From an uncultured Azohydromonas sp. (GTDB lineage: Bacteria; Pseudomonadota; Gammaproteobacteria; Burkholderiales; Burkholderiaceae_C), in assembly GCF_937926365.1 (NCBI RefSeq), contig NZ_CALAOH010000136.1:1-18372 (forward strand): 18,372 nucleotides of DNA, written 5' to 3'. How positions within the stretch are numbered: the stretch's first letter is position 1; every line of letters starts with the position of its first letter. The position numbers and the translations under genes were made by a program. Of this stretch, positions 1-7,287 are shown in pieces. Under the pieces are notes generated by a model, which did no database searches, was not told the DNA's origin, and saw nothing but the letters and a program-made list of their open reading frames with translations.

Positions 1-232
1 AGGCCGTCTTCAGCCCAGCCTGGGCGCAGCCCAGCGCGGCCCGCAGGCCCGTCCAGGCGCCCCAATACGCATAGCCGCCCCCGGCCGCCAGCGGCAGCGC
101 CAGCGCGACGAGCAGCGCCAGGCGCCTGCGCGGCGGCTCGGCCGGCTCGGCATCGGTGCGCAGCAGCGGCACCAGCAGCAGGGCCAGCACCAGCAGGCTC
201 AGCGCGGCGGCGCTCAGGATGAAGCCGCTCAT
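1..232 (-). CDS. ccmI: Cytochrome c biogenesis protein CcmI, N-terminal fragment (cut by window edge)
   Basis: The first 77 codons are present; the rest lies beyond the window start. The protein begins MSGFILSAAALSLLVLALLL, a membrane segment at about residues 4-24. A short arginine-rich cytoplasmic loop (PRRRL) and a second membrane segment at about 38-58 follow. CcmI normally has two N-terminal membrane helices and then a periplasmic TPR region that hands apocytochrome to the CcmF/H haem lyase. The loop here is shorter than in classic CcmI. The ATG overlaps the ccmH stop as ATGA, so the two are probably translationally coupled. The identity rests mainly on position after ccmH and on the two-helix pattern. 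The TPR part is not visible. Confidence 0.7.
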   Translation of the reverse strand, partial: MSGFILSAAALSLLVLALLLVPLLRTDAEPAEPPRRRLALLVALALPLAAGGGYAYWGAWTGLRAALGCAQAGLKTA

Positions 233-696
233 GCCGCGCCCTCCCCGCCTTGTACGGGTGCGGCGTCCTCATCGTCCTCGCCGCGCGCGCGGCGCCAGCG
301 CGACCACAGCACGGCCAGCCCGGCCAGCGGCAGCAGCAGCGGAGCGATCCACAGCAGCGCGGTGCTGGCCTTCAACGGCGGCCGGTAGAGCACGAAATCG
401 CCGTAGCGCTGCACGAGGTAGTCGCGCACCTCGCCCTCGGAGCGCCCGGCGGCCAGTTGCTCGCGCAACTCCCGCTTGAGGTCCCGCGCCAGCTCGGCGT
501 CGGAGTCGGCCAGGCTCTGGTTGCGGCACACGAGGCAGCGCAGCTCCTCGGACAGCCGCGCCACGCGCGCCTCCAGCACCGGGTCCGGCAGCGCCGCGGC
601 AGCCGCACCCGCGGCCAGCGCCAGCAGCAGCGCGCCCGCGCGGCGGGCCCAGGCGCCGGTGCCTGGGCCGACGGCCTGTACGCCGCGCTCAGCCAC
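229..696 (-). CDS. ccmH: Cytochrome c maturation protein CcmH
   Basis: 155 residues with a GTG start that overlaps the ccmG stop by eight bases. A signal-like hydrophobic stretch (about 17-35) precedes the LRCLVCRNQSLADSDA motif (about 52-67). That motif holds the CXXC pair with which CcmH reduces the apocytochrome or exchanges disulfides with CcmG before haem ligation. The family hallmarks RDLKRELREQ, the region VRDYLVQRYGDFVLYRPP, and a C-terminal membrane helix (about 113-131, ALLWIAPLLLPLAGLAVLW) follow. The length matches the short, single-domain CcmH type, in which the TPR part is a separate ccmI. This fits the next gene. The end is acidic. No in-frame alternative start is better placed. 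Confidence 0.95.
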   Translation of the reverse strand: MAERGVQAVGPGTGAWARRAGALLLALAAGAAAAALPDPVLEARVARLSEELRCLVCRNQSLADSDAELARDLKRELREQLAAGRSEGEVRDYLVQRYGDFVLYRPPLKASTALLWIAPLLLPLAGLAVLWSRWRRARGEDDEDAAPVQGGEGAA

Positions 697-1225
697 GGTT
701 GAGCCTCTCGATCAGCGGCAGCAGTTCCTTGCGCACCGTCTCCGGCGTGAGCGGGCCGGTGTGCTTGTGGCGCACCACGCCGCGCTGGTCGATCACGAAG
801 GTCTCGGGCACGCCGTACACGCCCCAGTCGATGCCCGCCTTGCCCTGCGTGTCCAGCGCCGTGAACGCGTAGGGGTTGCCGTTGGCCTTCAGCCACTCGC
901 GCGCGCCCTCGGCCGAGTCCTTGTAGTTCAGGCCCACGACGGACACCCTGGCTCCCTCGGCCAGCGCCTGGACGGCGGGCAGCTCGGCGCGGCACGGCGC
1001 GCACCAGGAGGCCCAGACGTTGAGCACCCACACCTTGCCGCGCATCTGCGCCGGCACGAAACGCGTGCCCGGCGCGTCCAGGCGCTGCAGGTTGAAGGCC
1101 GGCGCGGGCTTGCCGATCAGCGGGGACGGCAGCTCGTGCGCATCGAGCTGCAGCCCGCGGCCCAGCAACAGCACCAGCACGGCGAAGGCCACCAGCGGCA
1201 AGCCCAGTAAAGGTCGGATTCTCAT
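689..1225 (-). CDS. ccmG: Periplasmic thioredoxin-like protein CcmG (DsbE)
   Basis: 178 residues. Residues 6-25 form an N-terminal membrane anchor, followed by a periplasmic thioredoxin fold. The active site is WCAPC at 74-78, preceded by VWVLNVWAS. The cis-proline region is YGVPETFVID (137-146). The GKP(A)PAF segment near residue 38 is usual for DsbE. The family keeps the haem-binding cysteines of apocytochromes reduced, using electrons delivered by CcdA or DsbD. The ATG at 1225 overlaps the ccmF stop (ATGA). Longer upstream reading frames run through ccmF and are not real. Confidence 0.97.
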   Translation of the reverse strand: MRIRPLLGLPLVAFAVLVLLLGRGLQLDAHELPSPLIGKPAPAFNLQRLDAPGTRFVPAQMRGKVWVLNVWASWCAPCRAELPAVQALAEGARVSVVGLNYKDSAEGAREWLKANGNPYAFTALDTQGKAGIDWGVYGVPETFVIDQRGVVRHKHTGPLTPETVRKELLPLIERLNRG

Positions 1226-3219
1226 GAGACAGCGGCGTTCGCCAGGGAAGTGGAAGAAGGCGCGCAAGCCGATTCGGCGCGCGCCACGGGAGCGCGGCGC
1301 AGGCGCCGGTCCGCGGCGGACACGGCCCCACCCAGCGCCATGAGCAGCACGCCGGCCCAGATCCAGCCCATGAAGGGCTTCAAGTGCATGCGCACGATCC
1401 AGCGCTGGTCCGGCGTGATCTCGGCAATGGAGAGGTAGACGTCCCGCGTGAAGCCGCGGTCGATGGCGGCTTCGGTCATGGGCATCTGACGGGCGACGTA
1501 GAAGCGCTTCTCCGGCCGCAGTTCGGCCACCACGCGGCCCTCGCGCAGCAGCTCGAAGCGCGCCTGCGCCGCCAGGTAGTTCGGGCCGCGCTCCTGGCGC
1601 GTGTCCACCAGGCGCAGCACGTAGGCGCCGGCGCGCCCGCTCTCGCCCGGGCGCAGGCTCAGGTCGTGCGCGCTCTCCAGGCTCTTGACCAGCGTCACGC
1701 CGGCCACGAACACGCCCACGCCCAGATGCGCCAGCACCAAGCCCCAATGCCCGCCCGGCACGGCGCGCAGCCGCCGCCAGATGGGCGTGCGCGCCGGCGC
1801 CGCGGCCACGCGCTGCGCCAGTTGCCACAACGCGCTGCCCGCCACCCAGGCGGCCAGGCCCAGCCCCAGCGCCGCCAGCGGCGACAGCGCCAGCGCCACG
1901 CCGGCCGCCACCGCCACGTCCAGCGCGATGAACAGCAGCAGCCGCAGCCGGCGCCAGGCCGTGCCCGCCTCGGCCCGTTTCCAGGCCAGGAACGGGCCCA
2001 CGCCGAGCAGGAACAGCAGCGGCAGCATCAGCGGCACGATCACCGCCTCGAAGTACGGCGCGCCCACCGAGATGCGCCCCAGGCCCAGGGCGTCCAGCAC
2101 CAGCGGGTACAGCGTGCCCAGCAGCACCGTGGCGGTGGCCGACACCAGCAGCACGTTGTTCACCAGCAGCAGCGATTCGCGCGAGAACGGCGCGAAGCGC
2201 GGCCCCGCGCCCACCTGCGCCGCGCGCCAGCCGTACAGCGCCAGCGACACGCCGACCACCACCGCCAGGAAAGCCAGCAGCAACGCGCCGCGGCGCGGAT
2301 CGGCGGCGAAGGCGTGCACCGAGCTCAGCACGCCCGAGCGGACCAGGAAGGTGCCCAGCAGCGACAGCGAGAAGCACAGGATGGCCAGCAGCACCGTCCA
2401 GTGCCTGAAGCCGCCGCGCTTCTCCGACACCGCCAGCGAGTGGATCAGCGCCGTGCCCGCCAGCCAGGGCATGAGCGAGGCGTTCTCCACCGCGTCCCAG
2501 AACCACCAGCCGCCCCAGCCCAGCTCGTAGTAGGCCCAGAAGCTGCCCAGCAGGATGCCGCCGGTGAGGAAGGCCCAGGCCGCCAGCGTCCACGGGCGGG
2601 TCCAGCGCGTCCAGACGGCATCGAAGCGGCCCTCGATCAGCGCCGCCAGCGCGAAGGCGAAGGCCACCGAGAAGCCCACGTAGCCCATGTAGAGCAGCGG
2701 CGGGTGCAGCACCATGCCGGGGTCCTGCAGCAGCGGGTTGAGGTCGCGGCCATCGGCCGGCGCCGGCCAGCCGCGCTCGAAGGGATTGCTGCCCAGCAGG
2801 ATGAAGGCGATGAAACCCGCCTCCACCAGCCCCAGCACCGCCAGCACGCGCGCGGCGAAGGGCCGCGGCAGGCCGCGGCTGCCCAGCGCCACCGCCACGA
2901 TCCAGCCCGCCAGGATGCCCACCCACAGCAGCAGCGAGCCCTCGTGCCCGCCCCAGGTGCCGGCCACGCGGTAGTGCAGCGGCAGCGTGCGGTTGGCGTG
3001 CTCGGCCACGTAGCGCACCGAGAAGTCGGTGGTTGCGAAGGCATGCACCAGCGTGCCCAGCGCCAGCGCCATGCACAGGCCCTGCGCCAGCGCCGCCGGG
3101 CGCGCCACGGCCATCAGCCGCGCGCTCCCGTACCGGGCGCCCAGCAGGGGCAGCACCCCCAGCGCCAGGGCCAGCGGCAGCGCGAGGATCAGCGCGAAAT
3201 GGCCCAGCTCCGGGATCAC
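1222..3219 (-). CDS. ccmF: Haem lyase subunit CcmF
   Basis: 665 residues, the usual size, with many membrane helices from the N-terminus (ELGHFALILALPLALALG) to a last one near 610-630. It carries TWGGHEGSLLLW (88-99), the segment NPLLQDPGMVLHPPLLYMG (161-179), and the haem-handling WWD signature WGGWWFWDAVENASLMPW (235-252). CcmF takes haem from CcmE, reduces it and, with CcmH and CcmI, attaches it to CXXCH sites. The start is GTG at 3219, overlapping the ccmE stop as GTGA. One small oddity is an alanine after the aspartate in the WWD motif, where proline is common (WDPVEN). A large soluble loop follows at about 500-605, as expected. Confidence 0.97.
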   Translation of the reverse strand: MIPELGHFALILALPLALALGVLPLLGARYGSARLMAVARPAALAQGLCMALALGTLVHAFATTDFSVRYVAEHANRTLPLHYRVAGTWGGHEGSLLLWVGILAGWIVAVALGSRGLPRPFAARVLAVLGLVEAGFIAFILLGSNPFERGWPAPADGRDLNPLLQDPGMVLHPPLLYMGYVGFSVAFAFALAALIEGRFDAVWTRWTRPWTLAAWAFLTGGILLGSFWAYYELGWGGWWFWDAVENASLMPWLAGTALIHSLAVSEKRGGFRHWTVLLAILCFSLSLLGTFLVRSGVLSSVHAFAADPRRGALLLAFLAVVVGVSLALYGWRAAQVGAGPRFAPFSRESLLLVNNVLLVSATATVLLGTLYPLVLDALGLGRISVGAPYFEAVIVPLMLPLLFLLGVGPFLAWKRAEAGTAWRRLRLLLFIALDVAVAAGVALALSPLAALGLGLAAWVAGSALWQLAQRVAAAPARTPIWRRLRAVPGGHWGLVLAHLGVGVFVAGVTLVKSLESAHDLSLRPGESGRAGAYVLRLVDTRQERGPNYLAAQARFELLREGRVVAELRPEKRFYVARQMPMTEAAIDRGFTRDVYLSIAEITPDQRWIVRMHLKPFMGWIWAGVLLMALGGAVSAADRRLRRAPVARAESACAPSSTSLANAAVS

Positions 3220-3683
3220 GGCCGGCCTCCCGCCGCGCCGGCACGCGCGCCGGCCTCGGCCTGCCGCAGCGCCTGCGCGGCCTCCGGCGGCATGTAGTTC
3301 TCGTCGTGCTTGGCCAGCACCTCGGCCGCCACGAAGCGGCGCTGCGCGCCCTCGCCTTCGAGCCGGCCCTGCGCCACCACGCCGCGGCCTTCGCGAAACA
3401 GGTCGGGCAGCGCGCCGCGATAGGCCACGGGCACGCGCCGCGCGTGGTCCGTGATCACGAAGCGCACCTCCAGCCCGTCGCCCGCGCGCTGCAGTGAACC
3501 CTCCTCCACCAGCCCGCCCAGGCGAAAGCCGCGCTGCGCCGGTGCTTCGCCAGCCGCGACCTGGCTGGGCGAGTAGAAGAACACCAGGTTGTCGCGGAAG
3601 GCCGACAGCACCAGGGCCGTGGCCAGCCCCAGCAGCGACAGCGCCGCGGCGACCATCAGGCCGCGCCGATGCCAGGCCTTCAT
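3216..3683 (-). CDS. ccmE: Haem chaperone CcmE
   Basis: 155 residues. Residues 9-30 form a single membrane anchor, followed by an OB-fold periplasmic domain containing FYSPSQV and FRLGGLVEEGS. The haem attachment motif LAKHDENYMPPE ends the domain. His126 is the covalent haem-binding residue and Tyr130 the conserved axial ligand of the HDENY type, so this is the classic histidine form rather than the archaeal-type cysteine variant. CcmE receives haem from CcmC/CcmD and the CcmAB ATPase and carries it to CcmF. The tail after 135 is alanine- and arginine-rich. Its ATG overlaps the ccmD stop, and its stop overlaps the ccmF GTG. Confidence 0.97.
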   Translation of the reverse strand: MKAWHRRGLMVAAALSLLGLATALVLSAFRDNLVFFYSPSQVAAGEAPAQRGFRLGGLVEEGSLQRAGDGLEVRFVITDHARRVPVAYRGALPDLFREGRGVVAQGRLEGEGAQRRFVAAEVLAKHDENYMPPEAAQALRQAEAGARAGAAGGRP

Positions 3684-3838
3684 GACGGCCTCCGCGCGAT
3701 GTCGTGCAGCGCGCGGCGGTGGCGCCGGCGCAGCGCCACGACCTCCCCCCCCACCAGCACGGCCAGCGCCCCTACCGAGGCCCAGACGTAGCCGCCATGG
3801 CCGCCCATCGCGGCCCAGGTCAACCAGCCGCCGCTCAT
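3680..3838 (-). CDS. ccmD: Small haem exporter accessory protein CcmD
   Basis: A 52-residue protein too short for routine ORF calling. It begins MSGGWLTWAAMGGHGGYVW, has one membrane helix (about 17-36), and a basic cytoplasmic tail starting ALRRRHRRALHD. Size, a single helix, the GGHGGYVW-like entry and the charged tail are all typical of CcmD, which helps release holo-CcmE from the CcmABC complex. The position between ccmC and ccmE is diagnostic. Both ends overlap neighbours by four bases (ATGA at each junction), which implies translation coupled to ccmC. Confidence 0.93.
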   Translation of the reverse strand: MSGGWLTWAAMGGHGGYVWASVGALAVLVGGEVVALRRRHRRALHDIARRPS

Positions 3839-4623
3839 CGCTTCGCCTCCGCCAGGCGGCGCACCCACTCGGCGCCGCGCTCGCGCTCCAGCGCCAGCGT
3901 GCGCGCCCGGGAGAGCACGGCCGCCGCCGCGTAGGCCCACAGCCCCAGCGAGCAGGCCAGCAGCGCCCACAGCATGGGCGCGGCCATGGAGGCGCCGCGC
4001 GGCGTGATGGAGGCGCCCTGGTGCAGCGTGTTCCACCACAGCACCGAGCCGTAGATCACCGGCACGTTGACCGCGCCGCCCAGCGCCAGCACCGCGCCGG
4101 CGCGGTCGGCGCGGCGCGGGTCGTCGATGGCCGACACCAGCGCCAGGAAGCCGGCATAGAGGAACAGCAGCAGCAGCATGGAGGTCAGCCGCGCGTCCCA
4201 CACCCACCAGGTGCCCCAGGTCGGCTGTCCCCACAGCGCGCCGCTCCACAGGCACAGCGCCGTGAAGGCCGCGCCCGTGGGCGCCAGCGCCCGCATCACC
4301 AGGAAGGCCAGCCGCGTGTTGAATGCCAGCCCGATGCCGCCCCAGAAGGCCATGGCGAGGTAGCAGACCATGCCGATCCAGGCCGCGGGCACGTGCACGA
4401 ACAGGATGCGGTAGACCTCGCCCTGCTGCGCGTCGGTGGGCGCCACGCCCAGCCCCAGCACCAGGCCCGCGAGGCTCAGCAGCGCGGCCAGCGTCCACAG
4501 CACGGGCAGCAGCCGGGTGCACAAGGCGTGGAAGCGCGGCGGCGAGGAAAAGCGCGTCCAGCCCAGCCGCGGGGGCGGCCCGGGCGGAGCGGCGTCGAGT
4601 GGGGTCACGGTGCGTGCAGCCAT
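3835..4623 (-). CDS. ccmC: Haem exporter/transfer protein CcmC
   Basis: 262 residues with about six membrane helices. The WWD motif is WGTWWVWDARLTS (136-148). The two haem-ligand histidines lie in FVHVPAAW (His77) and WWNTLHQG (His201). With CcmD it loads haem onto CcmE. The N-terminal 30 residues are proline-rich and probably cytosolic. The ATG at 4623 follows the ccmB stop after 18 bases without a clear Shine-Dalgarno sequence. This is the only intra-operon gap in the ccm block; every other junction overlaps. No better start was found. Confidence 0.97.
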   Translation of the reverse strand: MAARTVTPLDAAPPGPPPRLGWTRFSSPPRFHALCTRLLPVLWTLAALLSLAGLVLGLGVAPTDAQQGEVYRILFVHVPAAWIGMVCYLAMAFWGGIGLAFNTRLAFLVMRALAPTGAAFTALCLWSGALWGQPTWGTWWVWDARLTSMLLLLFLYAGFLALVSAIDDPRRADRAGAVLALGGAVNVPVIYGSVLWWNTLHQGASITPRGASMAAPMLWALLACSLGLWAYAAAAVLSRARTLALERERGAEWVRRLAEAKR

Positions 4624-4641
4624 CGGGAAAAGGTTGAGTCG

Positions 4642-5319
4642 TCAATCGAGGGTCAGGCGCAGCGCCGCGGCGCCGCCCCAGGGCGCGAGCACGCCGGCGG
4701 CGGCCAGCACCGCGCCCAGCAGCTTCAGGTGGGGAGCCGGGTCCAGGCCCTGCAGCTGGGCGTCCACCGCGCCGGCGCCGAAGACGAGCACCGGCACGAA
4801 CAGCGGCAGCACCAGCACCGCCAGCAGCGCGTGGCCGCCACGCGCGCCCAGCGTGAGCGCCGCGCCCAGCGTGCCCAGCAGGCTCAGCGCGGGCGTGCCC
4901 AGCAGCAGCGCGGCGGCGGCCACGGCCACGGCGCCGGCCGGCAGGCCGTACTGCAGCGCCAGCAGCGGCGCCAGCAGCACCAGCGGCAGCCCGCACAGCA
5001 GCCAGTGCGCGGCCACCTTCACCGCCACCAGCAGCGCCAGCGGCGACGGCGCCAGCAGCAGCTGCTCCAGCGTGCCGTCGGCCTGGTCGGGCGCGAACAG
5101 CCGCGGCAGTGCCAGCAGCGTGGCCAGCAGCGCCGCCACCCACAGCACGCCCGGCGCGGCCGCGCGCAGCAGCGCGGGCTCCGGCCCCAGGCCCAGCGGG
5201 AACAGCGCCGCCACCAGGGCGAAGAAGCAAGGCGGCGTGAGCAGTTCGCCGCGGCGGCGCGCGGCCAGCAGCAGTTCGCGCCGCAGCAGCGCCGGCACCG
5301 CGCTCAGTGCAGCCGCCAT
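4642..5319 (-). CDS. ccmB: ABC transporter membrane subunit CcmB
   Basis: 225 residues, a normal length for CcmB, with about six hydrophobic segments, for example 36-76, 95-122, 128-156 and 165-184. Family landmarks are RRELLLAARRRGELLTP near the start, the cytoplasmic stretch PRLFAPDQADGTLEQLLLAPSPL (about 72-93, the Q-D-GTLEQLLL element), and VLPLFVPVLVFGAGA (170-184). With CcmA it forms the ATPase that drives release of haem-loaded CcmE from CcmC. The ATG at 5319 lies 16 bases inside the end of ccmA, so its translation is probably coupled. Confidence 0.95.
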   Translation of the reverse strand: MAAALSAVPALLRRELLLAARRRGELLTPPCFFALVAALFPLGLGPEPALLRAAAPGVLWVAALLATLLALPRLFAPDQADGTLEQLLLAPSPLALLVAVKVAAHWLLCGLPLVLLAPLLALQYGLPAGAVAVAAAALLLGTPALSLLGTLGAALTLGARGGHALLAVLVLPLFVPVLVFGAGAVDAQLQGLDPAPHLKLLGAVLAAAGVLAPWGGAAALRLTLD

Positions 5320-5951
5320 GCGCCGGCCTCCCCGCCCAGGTGCAGTTCGCGCGGGCTGACCGAGGCGGGCGACGCCGCCTGGTGCGTGGTGTAGACCGCC
5401 AGCCCGCCGCGCGCGAGGTGCGCGCCCAGCAGCCCCTGCAGCCCTTCGATGGCGGCGGTGTCCAGCGCCGAGAACGGTTCGTCCAGCACCCACAGCGCGG
5501 GCGTGCCGGGCAGCGCCAGCCGCGCCAGCGCCGCGCGCTTGCGCTGCCCCTGCGACAGCGCGCGCAGCGGCAGCCGCGCCTGCGCGTCCAGGCCCAGCAG
5601 CGCCAGCGCCGCGCGGGCCTGGGCGCTGCTGCAGGGCCGCCCGGACAGGGCCGCGGCGAAGCACAGGTTCTCCTGGGCGCTGAGCTCGTCCTTGAGGCCC
5701 TGGGCGTGGCCCAGGTAGATCAGCTGCGCCTGGAAGGCCTCGGCCAGGCCACGGATGGGCTTGCCATGCCAGGCCACCTCGCCCGCGGCGGGCCAGGCCA
5801 GCCCGCACAGCAGGCGCAGCAGGCTGGTCTTGCCGCTGCCGTTGGCGCCGCGCACCCACAGCGCCTGGCCGGGCCGCAGCTCGAAGCTCAGCGCCTCGAA
5901 CAGCACGCGCTCGCCGCGGGACTGGCTGAGGTGGCGCGCCTGCAGGCTCAT
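5304..5951 (-). CDS. ccmA: ABC transporter ATPase CcmA
   Basis: 215 residues. The Walker A motif is GANGSGKT (35-42), the ABC signature is LSQGQRKRAALARL (132-145), Walker B is LWVLDEPFSALD (153-164), and the H-loop histidine is 190 (YTTH). Together with CcmB it hydrolyses ATP for CcmE release. It is the first gene of the ccm operon. The start at 5951 is preceded by GGAG nine bases upstream. The frame stays open to about 6167, but there is no ribosome site or family homology there, so the longer form was rejected. Downstream it overlaps ccmB by 16 bases. Confidence 0.96.
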   Translation of the reverse strand: MSLQARHLSQSRGERVLFEALSFELRPGQALWVRGANGSGKTSLLRLLCGLAWPAAGEVAWHGKPIRGLAEAFQAQLIYLGHAQGLKDELSAQENLCFAAALSGRPCSSAQARAALALLGLDAQARLPLRALSQGQRKRAALARLALPGTPALWVLDEPFSALDTAAIEGLQGLLGAHLARGGLAVYTTHQAASPASVSPRELHLGGEAGAWRLH

Positions 5952-6259
5952 GGGCGCGGGCTCCGTTGAAGGCGGGCACGCCGCGGCGCGGCGGGATACG
6001 AGGGGAACATCGTGGCAAGGCGAAGAGGCCGCGGCGGCGGGGCCGCGTGTTATGGGTGCGTCCGCATCGGAGTGGCGGACCAGTTGAAAGGGACTGTATC
6101 GGCCGCCGCCATCGCGGTTAACGAACGAATGCGCGCATGGGTATGCGGCGGGATGGGCGGCCCGCACGACCGGAGCGGGCAGCGCCTACGCAATTCACCT
6201 TCACCGAACAGCGGCGTGCCTTCGAAGGGATCAGCCGGTTGCGTGGTGCAATGCCTGGT
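5952..6259. other. Intergenic region between the lectin-like gene and ccmA
   Basis: 308 bases with no convincing gene. Reading toward ccmA (minus strand), it contains a 6-base-stem hairpin (6160-6165 with 6175-6180, no T-run) that could end the lectin-like transcript, and then the ccmA leader. A ribosome site (GGAG) lies nine bases before the ccmA start. I see no -10/-35 pair good enough to call. The most AT-rich stretch, around 6085-6125, is where a ccm promoter would most likely sit. Confidence 0.5.
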
Positions 6260-6979
6260 TCAGTTGATCGCGAAACAGTAGAGCAGCCCCGCCCCGCCCG
6301 TGCTCACCAGGTTTTCCTGGCTGCAGCCACGGCTGCGGTGGGCCGAGTTCCAGGACGTGTTGCCGCCGCCGGTGCGGTCGAAGTGGCCCACCTGCACGCT
6401 GCCCTCGCCCGAGCTCGTGTAGTTCTTGCAGGTGCGGTCCTCGGCGTCCGTGAAGGCGCGGCCGTCGGGCTGCGAGCCGGTGAGGATGTCGTGCTCGTTG
6501 GGCTGGCTGCCGGAGCCCTTGACGGGCTCGTTCTTCTCGGTGAACACGCTGTTGCGGCTGAGGTTGCTGCCCAGCCGCGCCAGCTCCAGCGTGTCGCCGT
6601 GCAGGTGCGCCACGTCGCGCGCGATCACGGCGCCGCGGGTGTTGTGCCAGGGCCCGGTGCCGATGCGGTCGCGCGCGTTCACCGCGGGCTGCCCGTCGGC
6701 GGCCTGGGTGCTGAGGTAGGCGCGCCAGGTCTTGGCACCGCCGCCGGCCGCGGTGGCGAGCTTCTGGCAATGCGCATCGGCGCCGGCCAGGCCGCCGAGG
6801 TTCGCGCCCTGCCCCACGCCCACGCTGGTGACGAAGAAGCTGAAGGGCGGCGGCGGGGTGCGCGGCGCCGAAGCGGCATTGGCCGGGGCCTGCTGGGCCG
6901 AGGCTGCCAGCGGCAGCAGCGCCGCGCAGGCGGCCAGCAGCGTGCCGCGCAGGCACAGGGAGAAAGGCTTGTGGGACAT
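6260..6979 (-). CDS. Secreted lectin-like protein (endostatin/C-type-lectin-like fold)
   Basis: 239 residues. A Sec signal peptide (about 1-28, ending LAASA/QQ) and a short proline-rich linker (PRTPPPPF) lead into a compact domain. That domain has TSVGVGQGANLGGLAGADAH (51-70), TWRAYLSTQ (84-92), and the segment around VNARDRIGTGPWHN. Four cysteines in the mature part (71, 184, 219, 235) could form two disulfides. The LAGADxHC...WRAYLS...RIGxGPW pattern recalls bacterial proteins annotated 'lectin' that share the C-type-lectin/endostatin fold; this is recognition from memory. A ligand is unknown. The start at 6979 was chosen because GGAG lies seven bases upstream and a signal peptide follows; the frame opens further upstream without support. 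Confidence 0.75.
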   Translation of the reverse strand: MSHKPFSLCLRGTLLAACAALLPLAASAQQAPANAASAPRTPPPPFSFFVTSVGVGQGANLGGLAGADAHCQKLATAAGGGAKTWRAYLSTQAADGQPAVNARDRIGTGPWHNTRGAVIARDVAHLHGDTLELARLGSNLSRNSVFTEKNEPVKGSGSQPNEHDILTGSQPDGRAFTDAEDRTCKNYTSSGEGSVQVGHFDRTGGGNTSWNSAHRSRGCSQENLVSTGGAGLLYCFAIN

Positions 6980-7002
6980 GGAGCAGCTCCGGAAGGAAGA
7001 CG

Positions 7003-7026
7003 AAAAAAGAGGCGGGAGAACCCGCC
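7003..7026 (-). terminator. Intrinsic terminator / possible attenuator in the leader of the lectin-like gene
   Basis: On the minus strand GGCGGG-TTCT-CCCGCC is followed at once by TCTTTTTT: a 6-base GC stem, a tetraloop and a T-run, the textbook rho-independent form. Only 23 bases separate the T-run from the lectin-like ATG, too few for a promoter. It may terminate the cytochrome/peroxiredoxin transcript from 7288 with some read-through, or act as an attenuator for the lectin-like gene. Confidence 0.8.
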
Positions 7027-7034
7027 CGTGGAGA

Positions 7035-7059
7035 GGACGGCCGCCATGGCGGGCCGTCC
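7035..7059 (-). promoter_or_regulatory. Leader hairpin upstream of the terminator, with possible antiterminator segment
   Basis: GGACGGC (minus strand, from 7059) pairs with GCCGTCC (ending 7035), and an inner CGCC/GGCG stem is separated by one bulged base. The CCCGCC at 7053-7048 inside this hairpin is exactly complementary to the GGCGGG that forms the 5' arm of the terminator (7026-7021). The two structures could therefore exclude one another. In such GC-rich DNA a six-base match can be chance. Confidence 0.45.
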
Positions 7060-7126
7060 CGGCGCCCGAAAGGAAAACGGGTGTGGAGGCCTCATACGGG
7101 TCCCATGAAGTTTTCAAACGCGTATT

Positions 7127-7254
7127 CCGTTCGCCCTGAGGTATCGAAGGGTGAACGGCCCCGACTGCGCGGCAGGCCGCAGCGCCCGCTCGTACTTCGA
7201 TGCGCCCGCAGGGCGCACCCTGCCCTGAGGTATCGAAGGGTCAGCACGAACGGG
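7127..7254. repeat. REP-like palindromic repeat block, two copies
   Basis: The 19-base word starting CCCTGAGGTATCGAAG occurs exactly at 7134-7152 and 7223-7241. The first copy is flanked by perfect arms CCGTTC (7127-7132) and GAACGG (7153-7158), forming a hairpin. The second copy is followed by CAGCACGAACGG but lacks a matching left arm. Between them lies another perfect 7-base stem, TGCGCCC/GGGCGCA (7201-7217). Elements with CGAACGG ends and a TTCGA core are known dispersed repeats in many Burkholderiales genomes. Confidence 0.8.
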
Positions 7255-7287
7255 TTTTCAGCGTTCGAAAACCAACTGGGATCCGTA

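Noticed and set aside
1384..3297. 637-codon open frame on the plus strand opposite ccmF
   Set aside because: Composition is arginine-, glutamine- and histidine-rich without domain logic; it mirrors the codon pattern of ccmF in GC-rich DNA.
5952..6167. Longer ccmA starting near 6167
   Set aside because: No ribosome site or homology in the extension; the ATG at 5951 has GGAG at the right distance and begins the conserved ABC domain.
6980..7117. N-terminal extension of the lectin-like protein to 7117
   Set aside because: It would run through the intrinsic terminator and precede the real signal peptide; GGAG and a signal peptide support 6979.
7127..7254. CRISPR-like array from the repeated 19-base word
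   Set aside because: Only two copies, palindromic and flanked by CGAACGG arms; this is a REP-type element.
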